This document shows positions 1 to 9,602 of a stretch of DNA of 64,000 nt, in pieces. Numbering within the stretch: position 1 is the first letter of the stretch; the number at the start of each line of letters is the position of its first letter. A program made the position numbers and the translations under genes. Under the pieces are notes generated by a model that saw only the letters and a list, made by a program, of their open reading frames with translations, made no database searches and had not been told where the DNA came from. Source of the stretch: an uncultured Alistipes sp. (lineage in GTDB: Bacteria; Bacteroidota; Bacteroidia; Bacteroidales; Rikenellaceae); contig NZ_OZ007039.1 of assembly GCF_963931675.1 (NCBI RefSeq), positions 3,261,806 to 3,325,805 of the forward strand, read 5' to 3'.

Positions 1-1079
1 ACACCCAGTTCGCCGTCCGCATACCCCATGGCCCGGGCGCCGTTGGCCGTGGCCATGCGCAGCGCCTCCCACGCCGGAAGTGCCGTCGGGTCGCCCGTGG
101 CGGACTTCTGCAGGAACGCCGCCGTGCGCAACTCCTCCCACATGTCCAGGTCGTTGTTCGAGCAGGTGCCGTCCGTGGCCACCGTCACCAGTGCCCCGGC
201 CCGGCGCAGCGCCTCCACCGGAGCCACGCCGCTCGAAATCTTCATGTTGCTCTGCGGGTTGTGCGACACGGTCACGCCCCGCGCCGCCAGCGTCTCGATG
301 TCGGACTCCGTGACGTGGACGCAGTGGGCTCCGATCGTGTGCGGGGTCAGCAGCCCCAGCGCATCGAGGTGCCCGACCGGCGTGCGGCCGTAGCGTTCGC
401 GCACGATGCGCAACTCGTCGCGCGTCTCGGCGATATGGGTCATCATCCCGAGCCCGTAACGGTCGGCCAGCTCCTTGCCCCGCACGAGGTTCTCCGGCGA
501 GACCGTATAGGGCGAATGGGGCGCCACGGCGATCCGCACCCGCCCGCTACCTGCGGCAGCCAGCCCGACAGCCCACTCCACCTGCGGGAAAACCTCGTCG
601 ATGTTCGTATCGAAATAGTTGCAGCCCAGCACGGCACGGATCCCCAGCCGTTCGGCCACCTCCACGCAGCGATCCTGGAAATAGTACATGTCCACGAACG
701 ACGTCACGCCGCCCAGCAGCATCTCGACGATCCCGAGCGTCATGCCCAGCGCCACGTCGTCGGGCGTCTGTCGCGATTCGAAGGGCCAGATATAGTCGTT
801 GAGCCACGACATGAGCGGTATGTCGTCGGCGTAGCTGCGCTGGAGCGTCATCCCGGCATGGCAGTGGGTGTTGACGAGCCCCGGCATGACCAGCCGCCCG
901 CGGCAGTCGATCTCGCGCAGGCCGGGATGTGCCGCACGGAACGCCGCAGCATCGTCCGCCGAGGCGGTGACCAGCGCCACCCGGTTTCCGACAACCCCCA
1001 CCCAACCCGTCAGGGTCCGGGAAGCGTCGCACGGATCGGTCATCGGCAAAACCGTAGCATTAGAAAATAGAAGCGTCAT
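1..1079 (-). CDS. Amidohydrolase, MTA/SAH deaminase-like (C-terminus beyond window)
   Basis: Zinc-dependent amidohydrolase of the 5-methylthioadenosine/S-adenosylhomocysteine deaminase and chlorohydrolase group, predicted to deaminate a purine-type substrate in the cytoplasm. The ATG at 1079-1077 opens a frame that reads to the window edge, 359 residues, so about 70 C-terminal residues of the usual 420-440 are missing. The metal site is visible: NTHCH in the first third, then MTHIAET, GAHCVH, and the catalytic Asp in ATDGTCSNNDLDM. The SNNDLDM stretch favours the MTA/SAH deaminase subgroup, but substrate cannot be settled from sequence alone. It lies 25 bp after the DUF1573 gene and is probably the last gene of the tamB-exb-tonB run. 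Confidence 0.85.
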   Translation of the reverse strand, partial: MTLLFSNATVLPMTDPCDASRTLTGWVGVVGNRVALVTASADDAAAFRAAHPGLREIDCRGRLVMPGLVNTHCHAGMTLQRSYADDIPLMSWLNDYIWPFESRQTPDDVALGMTLGIVEMLLGGVTSFVDMYYFQDRCVEVAERLGIRAVLGCNYFDTNIDEVFPQVEWAVGLAAAGSGRVRIAVAPHSPYTVSPENLVRGKELADRYGLGMMTHIAETRDELRIVRERYGRTPVGHLDALGLLTPHTIGAHCVHVTESDIETLAARGVTVSHNPQSNMKISSGVAPVEALRRAGALVTVATDGTCSNNDLDMWEELRTAAFLQKSATGDPTALPAWEALRMATANGARAMGYADGELG

Positions 1080-1104
1080 AAATCGATTGGTACTTGTTTG
1101 TGAC

Positions 1105-1545
1105 TTATTGTTTCATCCGGTCGTTCCGGGCCTTGCGGGGCATCTCCCCGTCGATGGAGTTGCCCTGGACGGTGAGGATGTCCCGCCCGTCGACCGAATT
1201 CGAGTAGATCTGGATCACCTTGTTGAAGGTTCCCGGTTCGCTCTTGTGCGGTTCGTAGACGATGCGGATCACCCCCGAGTCGGCCGGAGCCACCGGACGC
1301 TTCGAAAACGAAGCCTTCAGACACGAACACGACGTGACGACCCGCAGGATCACCAGCGGCGTGGTCCCGTCGTTCACGAACCGGAACTCGTGGACCAGAT
1401 CGCCGCCGCGGCGCGGCACGTCGCCGAAATCCCACGAGGTCTCCTCCAGCCGCAGGTGTGCACCCTTTTCGTCCGCCGCCGGTTTTCCGGCATAGGCTCC
1501 CGTGAGGAGCAGACCGCCCAGAAGTGTCGACAATATCTTCTTCAT
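1105..1545 (-). CDS. DUF1573 domain secreted protein
   Basis: A 146-residue secreted protein. An N-terminal signal peptide (MKKILSTLLGGLLLTGAYA) is followed by an Ig/ASPM-like beta domain typical of DUF1573, with the characteristic WDFGDV start, the FRFVNDGTTPL strand and the SCSCL pair. The family is abundant in Bacteroidetes, is exported, and has no settled biochemical role. The gene is 13 bp downstream of the TonB-like gene and 25 bp before the amidohydrolase, so it is likely cotranscribed with both. Confidence 0.85.
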   Translation of the reverse strand: MKKILSTLLGGLLLTGAYAGKPAADEKGAHLRLEETSWDFGDVPRRGGDLVHEFRFVNDGTTPLVILRVVTSCSCLKASFSKRPVAPADSGVIRIVYEPHKSEPGTFNKVIQIYSNSVDGRDILTVQGNSIDGEMPRKARNDRMKQ

Positions 1546-1558
1546 ACCTCCGAAATCG

Positions 1559-2254
1559 CTAATTCAACCTGAAAACATAGGTGATCGTTCCGCCCTGCAC
1601 CGTTGCCCGGCTCTCCGTGAAGCGCGCCTTCAGGGCCGCGGCACGCGCCGCCTCGATCAACTCCGAGGCATCCGTCGTGGAACCCACCGGTTCGTAGGAG
1701 GCGCCCGTCACATGCCCCCGGGCATCCACCGTCACACGGATCACCACCTTGCCGCTCTTCCCGCCGGGATAGGCCGGGCGCGGCAGGTCGCCCACCAGTC
1801 CGCGGCCCTGCAGCCCCTTGTCGAGCTGGTCCAGGCCGTCGGGATTCAGCCCCGGGCCCTTTCCGGAGGCCTTCTCCTCCCCCTCCGGGGCCCGCGGGTT
1901 CCCGGCGTTGTCGGGTTCGTCCGCCCCGCCCCGGTTCATCTTGAAGAGCGCCTTCGGGTTCGGGGTCTGCGTCACCTCGTCCTTGCCCGCGGCCTGGGCC
2001 ACCTGCTCCACGGGTGCGGCCTCGTCGTGCACACGCGGCTCCGTAGCCACCTTCACCGGCGGCTTCGGTGGCTCCACGACGGGAGGTTCGGTAAAGTCCA
2101 CGAGGATCGTATCCCCGGGTTTCTCCAGCGCCGGCGAGAAGTCGAACGACACCAGCGCGAACGAACCCGCCAGCAGCACCCCGTAGGCCGCCGCCGCAAT
2201 CATCGCCCACCGGCGGGGTGATTTATGATCAGGGTCATAATAATACATAAGCAT
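1559..2254 (-). CDS. tonB: TonB-like energy transducer
   Basis: Couples the proton-driven ExbB/ExbD motor to outer-membrane transporters. From ATG 2254 the protein is 231 residues: a short cytoplasmic tail, one membrane span (AMIAAAAYGVLLAGSFALV), a Pro-rich linker (VVEPPKPPVKV), a Gly/Asn/Pro-rich spacer and a C-terminal TonB-type domain starting near YPGGKSGKVVIRVTVD. The frame can be extended upstream to 2395, but that extension has no domain character and begins one base from the exbD stop, so ATG 2254 (or 2248) is preferred. It sits directly after exbB and exbD, which confirms the assignment. Confidence 0.87.
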   Translation of the reverse strand: MLMYYYDPDHKSPRRWAMIAAAAYGVLLAGSFALVSFDFSPALEKPGDTILVDFTEPPVVEPPKPPVKVATEPRVHDEAAPVEQVAQAAGKDEVTQTPNPKALFKMNRGGADEPDNAGNPRAPEGEEKASGKGPGLNPDGLDQLDKGLQGRGLVGDLPRPAYPGGKSGKVVIRVTVDARGHVTGASYEPVGSTTDASELIEAARAAALKARFTESRATVQGGTITYVFRLN

Positions 2255-2395
2255 CTTTTTACCGGCAACCGGACGCCATATCCTGGCCGCGATGCGGCCC
2301 GAAGCCCCGTCCCGGAGGGGATTCAGGGGCGGATCGGCCCTGCAACCGAACCCGCAGGCCGCGACATCGGCCGGGCGGTCCGCCCTTGCATCCAA

Positions 2396-2800
2396 CTACC
2401 GGGGATTGGTTGCCAATATGAGTTTGTAGTTATTGTCCTTGGCGATGTTCATCACCTTGACCACCTCGTCGACGGCCACCGACTTGTCGCAGTGCAGCGA
2501 TACCGTAGCGTCCTTCTGGCCGTCGAGACGCGCCTTCAGCGCACGCTCCACGCCCTCGATCGAACCCACCTCCTGCAACTCCACGTAATAGCGGTACCTG
2601 CCGCCCGTATCCTGCACCGAAACCGTCGTCATCGCCTTGTCCTTCAACTGGTTCGAGCTCTTCGGCAACATCAGCTTCAGGGCATTCGGGTTGATCAGCG
2701 TCGTGGCGATCAGCAGAAACAGCAGCAGCAGGAACATCAGGTCGGTCATCGACGACGCCGAGAACGATTTCTCGACTTTCGATCCGTGTTTGATTGCCAT
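2396..2800 (-). CDS. exbD: ExbD/TolR family biopolymer transport protein
   Basis: A 134-residue ExbD: short cytoplasmic N-terminus, one membrane helix (LMFLLLLFLLIATTLI) with the conserved Asp just before it (SSMTDLMF) that takes part in proton movement, then a periplasmic domain ending in the KVMNIAKDNNYKLILAT strand-helix typical of the family. It follows exbB by 6 bp and precedes the TonB-like gene, forming the inner-membrane motor for TonB-dependent uptake. Confidence 0.93.
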   Translation of the reverse strand: MAIKHGSKVEKSFSASSMTDLMFLLLLFLLIATTLINPNALKLMLPKSSNQLKDKAMTTVSVQDTGGRYRYYVELQEVGSIEGVERALKARLDGQKDATVSLHCDKSVAVDEVVKVMNIAKDNNYKLILATNPR

Positions 2801-2806
2801 AACGCG

Positions 2807-3481
2807 CTACTTTTGAACGGGTTGATTCAGAATATCCATGAAGGCGATCGAGTTGGCCTCCATCTGGAAGACGAGTTTCTCGATGCGGGCCACCAGGTAG
2901 TTGTAGCCGAAATAGGCCGGGATACCGACGACCAGACCGCCGACGGTCGTCACCATCGCCACGTACATGCCGCTTGCGAGCAGCGCCAGGTCGACCGTAC
3001 CGCCCGCCGCCGACATGTCCATGAAGGTCTGCACCATACCCAGCACCGTGCCGAGGAAACCCAGCATCGGAGCGCCGCCGGCAATCGTCGCCAGGAACGG
3101 AAGTCCGTTCTCCAACTTCGAGACTTCGAGGTTCGCCACGTTCTCGATGGCCGTCTGCACGTCGCTCATCGGTCGGCCGATACGCTCGATACCCTTCTCG
3201 ATCATCCGCGCAATCGGCGTGTCGGTCTTCTTGCACAAATTGACGGCCGTGGAGATCTTCCCGTCGGAGATATAGTCCCGGATGCGGTTCATGAAGTTCA
3301 TGTCCAGCACCGACGCCTTGCGGATGGCCAGGAAGCGCTCCACAAAAATGAAGATCGTCACGCCGCCCAATGCCAGCAACGGCCACATCAGCCAGCCTCC
3401 CTTGGTAAACAGCTCCCACAAGCCCATCCGGGCCTCCTCACTGACGGCCACCGTTTCGGCAGCCTGCAAAAATGTTGTCAT
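2807..3481 (-). CDS. exbB: ExbB/TolQ/MotA family proton channel protein
   Basis: A 224-residue polytopic inner-membrane protein of the ExbB/TolQ/MotA family. It has an N-terminal membrane span (LMWPLLALGGVTIFIFVERFL), a cytoplasmic helical region, and a long conserved C-terminal hairpin (GGAPMLGFLGTVLGMVQTF then VDLALLASGMYVAMVTTVGGLVVGIPAYFGYNYL) that carries the family signature. It forms the proton channel with ExbD. It starts 90 bp after the tamB-like stop, probably with its own or readthrough transcription. Confidence 0.93.
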   Translation of the reverse strand: MTTFLQAAETVAVSEEARMGLWELFTKGGWLMWPLLALGGVTIFIFVERFLAIRKASVLDMNFMNRIRDYISDGKISTAVNLCKKTDTPIARMIEKGIERIGRPMSDVQTAIENVANLEVSKLENGLPFLATIAGGAPMLGFLGTVLGMVQTFMDMSAAGGTVDLALLASGMYVAMVTTVGGLVVGIPAYFGYNYLVARIEKLVFQMEANSIAFMDILNQPVQK

Positions 3482-3571
3482 AACCTTTTTCTGTAAATTT
3501 AGTGTTTTCTATAATATAAGTTTTACCTTTTTCCAAGCTTTTCGTGTTTTTCGAATCTCGCCGGGCCTTTT

Positions 3572-6500
3572 TCAAACCTCGCCGGGATCAGGACGGAGTT
3601 CGTCGGGGCCGTCGGGGCCGTCGCTCCGCGGAACGCCCGGCCCGGCCGCAGTCTCCTCGTAAACCTCCTCCCCTCCATCGAAGAGCGACGGCTTCCCGGG
3701 CGTTTCCCCGGCGGAGCGTTCCGCAGCCTTCCTGGCCTCCGCCTCCGCCTTCTCAGCCTCCCGGGCCTGGCGCCGCGCCTGACGCCGCGCCTTGCGCAAC
3801 TTGTTCGTGAAACGGTCCCGGATCCGGTCCCGCAGGTCCCGCAGATTGTCGAAATCCTCCTTGAAATAGACTCCGATGCCGGTCTCCTGCAGACCCTGGT
3901 TTTCGTCAAAACGGTCGATCGTCTGCGTGAAGGCCTTCAGTTTCAGCGTCCCGGCCCGGTCGATCAGGTACGTAATATACGCCTCGCCCATGAAGTTCGA
4001 CATCGACGAGTTGTTGTTCACCACCTCCTTGTTGTCGATCAGGTAGTTGCCCTCGATCTCCACGAACAACCGGTTGTTGATCAGACTCTTCGAGAGCCCG
4101 AAATCCACCTCGTCGCTCGTCAGTTCCGATTTCGGGCGGTAGCGGATCACCACGTTGTAGTCCGACGACGAGAGCCAGTTGCTCACCATGTTCGACACGA
4201 ACTCCAGACCGGTGGCCGCCGAAACCGAACTGCCGATATTCGACGTATCCTGCGTCGTACCCTCGGACATGAAGCTGTTGAAGAGCAGCAGGTAGAGGAA
4301 CTGCGTGTCGACCGTCTCGGGCGTCGACAGCGCACTGGAGACCACCGCCGCAGTCTCGGGGTCCGAACCCGGAACCCGGACGTCGAAGGCGATGCTCGGA
4401 TTCGACAGAAAATCCCCGAGGTGGATCACACACTCCACCGGAACCGAACGGTCCCCGCCCAGATTCTCCGACGTGCCCTGCAGCAGCGGCTGCAGCGACG
4501 CCTTCACCTTGTACACCGCATCGATGTCCAGCAGGGCGTTCATCGGCGAACCCGTCCACTGGATCGACGACCCGCTTTCGATCGTGAAGCGCTTGTTGAT
4601 GATCTGCTGCAGCGAGAGCATGAAACTCCCCTCCTCGATCGTATAGTCGCCGTTGATCATGAAGACGTTGTCCCGGGGGTTGATCTGCAGGTTCAGCGCC
4701 CCGGCACCGCGGCCCCGCACCGTATTGCCCGCCACGTCCAGCTCCACCTCCGCATCGGGCCGCACGTCCAAAGCCATGTCGATGTTCATCCGGCTCCCGG
4801 CATTGAATTCCGTGCGGCGGCGCCGTTCGAACGAGAGTTTGCGGCGCGCCACGTCGTCCAGCGTGTCGACCTTCTCCGGTTGCACGAAGACCACGAAATC
4901 CGCACTCGAAATGTTCGACTTGCTCGACAGCGGCATCACGAAGGTCGAATTCCCGTCCGTCGAGGCCGTGATCTGCATGTCGACCGAACCCTTGTCACCC
5001 CGGATGCGGGCCAGCCCCGAGGCGTAGACCTCGCCGTAGAAGAGGTCGTTGTCCTCGGCCGTGGTATTCAGCACCAGCATCCGCTGCGGCGCAACCCGCA
5101 CATCGTAGGAGATATTCGAAAGATGCTGCAGGCTCAGGTCAAGATCGAACCGCCCGCGGTTGCCCTTCGGGTCGAAAATCGGCACGTTCGACGCCTGGAA
5201 GCGGTTGTTCCGGACCGTGAGCACCGCTTCGGGCATCGAGTAGCTCACGCGCGTGTAGTCGACCGTCGTGCGGAGGTCCCGCACGCGGATCTCACCCCCC
5301 AGATCGGCCATGCGGCCCTGACCCTGCAGCACCAGATCGGCCGACGCCACCCCCCGGGTCGAGGAGATCACCCCCGAAAGAATCGGGTCCAGAAGCCCCA
5401 TGTCGAGGCTGTCGACACGCATCCGGGCATAGTAGCGGTTCCGCACCGGCGCGTAGAAACCCCGGATCAGCGTATCGCGCTTCACACGGTCGGTCACCGT
5501 CACCCCCGCCCGGTTCCGGGCGAAGTCCCAACGCGACGCCAGGCGCATCGGAGGGGCCGGAATATCGTTGACCTCCACGCTGTCGAGCAGGATGTCGGCC
5601 GTCACCTCCGCCCCCTTCAGGACCGATTTCATCATCGCCGAACCGTTCGTGCGGCCCTCGACATAGTAACCCATGCGTTCGGCGACCTGTGTGAAGGGCG
5701 AAAGGTCGAAGTTCTGCAGCCGCAGCGAGAGCGAATCCTCCCGGCTGCGCGAAGCCACGCCGTCGAGCAGCAGCTCCTGCTGGTCGTTCATCACCAGGAA
5801 GCGGTCGATCGTCACCCGGGCCGTATCGATCAGGATCTTCCGGGTGAAGATCTGCCAGGTTTTCGACCCGCGGGTGATGTGCGAAGGCTGGATATGCAAC
5901 TCCACGAGGCGTCCGTTGGGGCCGTTTTCGTCAGCCACGCCGGCCCGGAACCCCACGAGTCCCGAAGTCCGGCGCACCGTATCGGTAAACCCGGCCGTCA
6001 CCTGTACCCGGCCCTGGCGTGCCCCGCCCGTCAGCGACAACTGCGGCAGATGCAACACCCCCGCATAGAGGTCCTCGGCCGAGGCGTAGAGCACGAGCGA
6101 ATCCCCGCGGTTCGAGGCGTTGACCGAAAGGCGCGTGGCGAGCATCCGACGCCGTTCGACATACTCCGACGAAGCCTTGAGCGAGAGCTGGTCGCTCGCC
6201 GGGTTGAAGAGCAGCTGCAACGACGAACCGTCGGCAATCTGGAGCCCGGCCGCCACGGCATCCGCCACGGGGTTGAAGTTGCGGATGTTGACCGACAGCA
6301 GCGAAAAGTCGTTCGCCACGGCGGTCTTGCGCCCCAGCGAGTCCAGCCCCGGATCGGCACGCCCCAGAATAGGAAGGTAGCGCCAGGCACTGCGCCGCAG
6401 GTATTCGAACACGGTGCGGTAGCTGGTTTTCGAGCGGAACGTCGCATCGGCGAAGTCCGAACGCAGTTCGACGAACTTGCTGTCGGCCGAGTTCTCGCCC

Positions 6501-8263
6501 CGCACGTCGATCTCCGAGGCCGTGACCTCCTTGTCGTTGTAGCGGTAGCGGGCGTCGGTGATCCGGATCCGGCCGTTCAGATCGTCGAGCGAGCGCCCCC
6601 CGGCATGGGCCTCGAGGAAGGCCGAGAGCCGCGACACCGAATCGCGTTGGTTGATATGGAGTTTGGCCAGATCGGCGTGTTTCAGATCCAGCGTGAAGTC
6701 GTAACGCGGCACCGAATCGTTGAGATCGACCTTGCCGAAGAAGTTGAACCCGAGGTTCGGGTCCCGGGCCGTGATCAGGCCGTCGAATTCGCGGTTGCGC
6801 AGGCGACCCGCAAGGCGCAGCGAATCGTAGACATAGCCGTTGAAGCTCAAGTTCGAGACATCGCCCACGATGTTGGCATCGGCAATCCCCCGCCCGATCA
6901 TGCCGTCGACCCGGGCCGTAAGCGAGGCTTCGCCCAGCAGGTCTCGGCGGTCGAGCAGTTCGCCCAGGCGGAAACGGCGGGTCTCGACGCCGCCCCGGAT
7001 GCTGCTCAGCCCCTGCTTGAGCGGCCGCATCGACAGATCGCAGGTCAGTTCGCCGATCCCGGTGGCAATCCGGGACTGCAACCCGAACGACGACAGGCTC
7101 CCCTCGAAACGGCCGCTGAGATCAATCCGCCCGGAATTCGAAACGATGCCGACCACACGCTCCGGGAGATGCCGCCCGGTGATGCCGAGCGCAATCCGGT
7201 CGAGGGCCCCCGCCGAGGAGCGCAGGTGCGAAACATCCAGATCGAAATGCGTCTTCCGGATATCCGGAAGCCCCTTCATGGCAATATCCGCCACGAGGGT
7301 CGTGCTGTCGCACAGCGTGAGGCTTCGGATCCGGCCCGTAAAGTCGGCAACCTGCCCCGTGAGTTCGAGATCGGCGTCGTCAAAGGTCAGGTGCCACTCC
7401 CGCAGGCGGGGTGCGAACCAGGCGATGTCGTCGCTCGAAACCCGCGAATCCCGCACCGCAGCGTCGATGCGCACCCGCCCGACGAAATCCCTGTACTCGT
7501 CCCAGGAGTTGCCCACGAGCGAAATGTAGGGAATATGGATGGCGGAGTTGCGCGTGAGGATTTCGGTGTCCTCGAACCCGAGGCAGCCCTGCGACATGTA
7601 GAAACGGCCCGAGAGGCGTTCCAGTTCGAAACCGCTCCGCTCGCGGGCCGAAAGCCGCTCGATCGAGGTATAGATCGCCTGCCCGTCGATGGTGAAGTCC
7701 TCGACGAAGGCCGCCAGGTCGTAGAGGTGCATGTGCGAGAAGTCGATCCCGAACTCCGGGTCGCGGCGGTCGAGGCGCTCCAGGCAGAGGTCCATCCCCT
7801 CGACCGAGGCCTTCCGGAACGCCAGCCGGAAATTCCCCTTTTTCGGGCGGTCGGGGTTCGAGATGCGCTCGACGACCTGCTTGATGTTCATCTCCCCCGA
7901 GGGGGTCTGGCGCAGGTAGAGCCTGGCATCGGCGATCGTGCCGCGGCTGAACTCCAGCCCTCCGCCCAACAGGCCGAACCGCGTGACGTAGGCATCCAGG
8001 TGTCCCACATAGAGCAGCGTATCGCGCTCATAATCCTCGACATAGAAGCCGTCGACACGGATCTTCGAAAAGAGCCCTATATCCACGCGGTCGATCGAAA
8101 CGGTGGTCTGCAGGTGCTCCGAAACCGCCTCCGCGAGCCGGTCGACCACGAAGTTCTGCACCCGCCGGATGTCGAGCAGCAGCGACACGCCCAAGGGAAG
8201 AATTATCAGCAACAACACCGCCGCCGAGAACACCATTCCCAATATTTTTATACCTTTGCGCAT
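3572..8263 (-). CDS. TamB-like translocation/assembly module protein
   Basis: A 1563-residue AsmA/TamB-class protein thought to bridge the inner and outer membranes and help lipid transfer or outer-membrane protein assembly. The start at ATG 8263 gives a signal anchor (ILGMVFSAAVLLLIILPLGVSLLLDI), a long run of repeating beta-strand segments, and a TamB/DUF490-type C-terminal domain (DVAGNTVRGRGAGALNLQINP, YTIEEGSFMLSLQQ, LLLFNSFMSEG). It ends in a charged, Pro-rich tail. The open frame extends to 8857 but that part overlaps tsaD on the other strand and has no domain, so the internal ATG is used. It shares a 61-bp divergent promoter region with tsaD. Confidence 0.88.
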   Translation of the reverse strand: MRKGIKILGMVFSAAVLLLIILPLGVSLLLDIRRVQNFVVDRLAEAVSEHLQTTVSIDRVDIGLFSKIRVDGFYVEDYERDTLLYVGHLDAYVTRFGLLGGGLEFSRGTIADARLYLRQTPSGEMNIKQVVERISNPDRPKKGNFRLAFRKASVEGMDLCLERLDRRDPEFGIDFSHMHLYDLAAFVEDFTIDGQAIYTSIERLSARERSGFELERLSGRFYMSQGCLGFEDTEILTRNSAIHIPYISLVGNSWDEYRDFVGRVRIDAAVRDSRVSSDDIAWFAPRLREWHLTFDDADLELTGQVADFTGRIRSLTLCDSTTLVADIAMKGLPDIRKTHFDLDVSHLRSSAGALDRIALGITGRHLPERVVGIVSNSGRIDLSGRFEGSLSSFGLQSRIATGIGELTCDLSMRPLKQGLSSIRGGVETRRFRLGELLDRRDLLGEASLTARVDGMIGRGIADANIVGDVSNLSFNGYVYDSLRLAGRLRNREFDGLITARDPNLGFNFFGKVDLNDSVPRYDFTLDLKHADLAKLHINQRDSVSRLSAFLEAHAGGRSLDDLNGRIRITDARYRYNDKEVTASEIDVRGENSADSKFVELRSDFADATFRSKTSYRTVFEYLRRSAWRYLPILGRADPGLDSLGRKTAVANDFSLLSVNIRNFNPVADAVAAGLQIADGSSLQLLFNPASDQLSLKASSEYVERRRMLATRLSVNASNRGDSLVLYASAEDLYAGVLHLPQLSLTGGARQGRVQVTAGFTDTVRRTSGLVGFRAGVADENGPNGRLVELHIQPSHITRGSKTWQIFTRKILIDTARVTIDRFLVMNDQQELLLDGVASRSREDSLSLRLQNFDLSPFTQVAERMGYYVEGRTNGSAMMKSVLKGAEVTADILLDSVEVNDIPAPPMRLASRWDFARNRAGVTVTDRVKRDTLIRGFYAPVRNRYYARMRVDSLDMGLLDPILSGVISSTRGVASADLVLQGQGRMADLGGEIRVRDLRTTVDYTRVSYSMPEAVLTVRNNRFQASNVPIFDPKGNRGRFDLDLSLQHLSNISYDVRVAPQRMLVLNTTAEDNDLFYGEVYASGLARIRGDKGSVDMQITASTDGNSTFVMPLSSKSNISSADFVVFVQPEKVDTLDDVARRKLSFERRRRTEFNAGSRMNIDMALDVRPDAEVELDVAGNTVRGRGAGALNLQINPRDNVFMINGDYTIEEGSFMLSLQQIINKRFTIESGSSIQWTGSPMNALLDIDAVYKVKASLQPLLQGTSENLGGDRSVPVECVIHLGDFLSNPSIAFDVRVPGSDPETAAVVSSALSTPETVDTQFLYLLLFNSFMSEGTTQDTSNIGSSVSAATGLEFVSNMVSNWLSSSDYNVVIRYRPKSELTSDEVDFGLSKSLINNRLFVEIEGNYLIDNKEVVNNNSSMSNFMGEAYITYLIDRAGTLKLKAFTQTIDRFDENQGLQETGIGVYFKEDFDNLRDLRDRIRDRFTNKLRKARRQARRQAREAEKAEAEARKAAERSAGETPGKPSLFDGGEEVYEETAAGPGVPRSDGPDGPDELRPDPGEV

Positions 8264-8283
8264 CGGAACACCGTTATAACTGG

Positions 8284-8291
8284 CAAAGTTA
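8284..8291 (-). promoter_or_regulatory. Predicted -7 box for the tamB-like gene
   Basis: On the minus strand this reads TAACTTTG, a match to the Bacteroidetes -7 consensus TAnnTTTG, about 20 bp before the tamB-like start. No clear -33 TTTG is seen at the usual spacing. It sits in the 61-bp gap shared with tsaD. Confidence 0.5.
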
Positions 8292-8324
8292 GCGAAAATA
8301 GTTAAAATAACAGCGAAAAACCGG

Positions 8325-9359
8325 ATGGATATTACAATTCTCGGCATCGAATCCTCGTGCGACGACACCTCGGCGGCCGTCCTGCGCAACCACGTCCTGC
8401 TCTCGAACGTCATCGCCTCCCAGGCCGTGCACGTCAAATACGGCGGCGTGATTCCCGAACTGGCTTCCCGCGCCCACCAGCAGAACATCATTCCCGTGGT
8501 GGATACCGCCCTGCGCGACGCCGGGCTCACGGCCTCCGACATCGACGCTATCGCCTTCACGCGCGGCCCCGGACTCGTCGGGTCGCTGCTCGTGGGCGTG
8601 TCGTTCACCAAGGGCCTCTCCATCGCCCGCAACATCCCGATGGTCGAGGTCAACCACCTCCAGGGGCACATCCTCTCCCACTTCATCGACCTCCCGGACC
8701 GTACGCTGCCCCACCCCGACTTCCCGTTCCTGTGCCTGCTCGTCAGCGGCGGGCATACGCAGATCGTGCGCGTGGACTCCCCGCTCGACATGCAGATCAT
8801 CGGCACGACGATCGACGACGCCGCGGGCGAAGCCTTCGACAAGTGCGCCAAGGTCATGGGGCTCCCCTACCCGGGCGGCCCGGTAATCGACCGGCTGGCC
8901 AGGGAGGGCGACCCCAAGGCCTTCCACTTCGCACACCCCCGGGTCGAGGGGTACGACTACTCGTTCTCCGGACTGAAGACCTCGTTTCTCTACATGTTGC
9001 GCGACGCCGTGGCCCAGGACCCCGACTTCATCGAACGCCACAAGGCCGACCTCTGCGCCTCGCTGCAGTCGACCATCGTCGAGATCCTGCTCGACAAGCT
9101 GATCCGCGCCTCGAAGGAGACCGGCATCCGCGACATCGCCATCGCCGGCGGCGTCTCGGCCAACTCCGGGCTGCGCAACGGCATTGTCGGGACGGGACGC
9201 CGCCGCGGCTGGAGAACCTTCCTCCCGGAGTTCAAGTTCACGACCGACAACGCCGCGATGATCGCCATGGCCGGTTACTACCGCTACCAGCAGGGTGAAT
9301 TCTCCTCGCTCGACGTCTCGCCCGTGGCCCGTCTCGAAGAGCTCCAGCACGCCGAATAA
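8325..9359 (+). CDS. tsaD: tRNA N6-adenosine threonylcarbamoyltransferase TsaD
   Basis: Transfers threonylcarbamoyl to A37 of ANN-decoding tRNAs, together with TsaB and TsaE. The 344-residue protein is full length and shows the ASKHA nucleotide-binding start (LGIESSCDDTSAAV), the metal-binding HLQGH at residues 111-115, the LVSGGHTQ loop and the AGGVSANS loop near the C-terminus. It is divergent from the tamB-like gene; the tight 61-bp spacing means both promoters lie in the same short interval. Confidence 0.97.
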   Translation: MDITILGIESSCDDTSAAVLRNHVLLSNVIASQAVHVKYGGVIPELASRAHQQNIIPVVDTALRDAGLTASDIDAIAFTRGPGLVGSLLVGVSFTKGLSIARNIPMVEVNHLQGHILSHFIDLPDRTLPHPDFPFLCLLVSGGHTQIVRVDSPLDMQIIGTTIDDAAGEAFDKCAKVMGLPYPGGPVIDRLAREGDPKAFHFAHPRVEGYDYSFSGLKTSFLYMLRDAVAQDPDFIERHKADLCASLQSTIVEILLDKLIRASKETGIRDIAIAGGVSANSGLRNGIVGTGRRRGWRTFLPEFKFTTDNAAMIAMAGYYRYQQGEFSSLDVSPVARLEELQHAE

Positions 9360-9530
9360 TCCCGCAAAATCAAAACCGACAACACCATGCAGATCAAACA
9401 ACTCCTCCGGACGGCAGCGGGGCTTCTGGCCTCGGGCGGGCGGGGGCGGGACGCCTCTTTTTCGGAACCGGGGGCCAGCGTGCAACAGCCGTTCATCGCT
9501 CTGTTCCCGAAAAATTTACAACCGGAAAAG

Positions 9531-9561
9531 TTGCACAAATTCCGGCAATTCTCTATTTTTG
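9531..9561 (+). promoter_or_regulatory. Predicted promoter of the outer-membrane barrel gene
   Basis: TTGC at 9531-9534 and TATTTTTG at 9554-9561, separated by 19 bp, match the Bacteroidetes -33/-7 pattern. The gene start is about 40 bp downstream, which fits a normal 5' leader. Confidence 0.65.
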
Positions 9562-9602
9562 GCAGAAATATTCCAATACAAACTTCAAACCCTGACTCCA
9601 TG

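Noticed and set aside
2255..2395. Longer TonB-like protein starting at 2395
   Set aside because: The extra 47 residues have no membrane or domain character and precede the natural ATG before the membrane span.
4421..8305. Long open frame opposite the tamB-like gene
   Set aside because: Arg/His/Pro-rich translation without domains, an effect of high GC on the complementary strand of a real gene.
9387..9602. N-terminal extension of the barrel protein
   Set aside because: It contains a good promoter, and the signal peptide starts only at 9600/9603.
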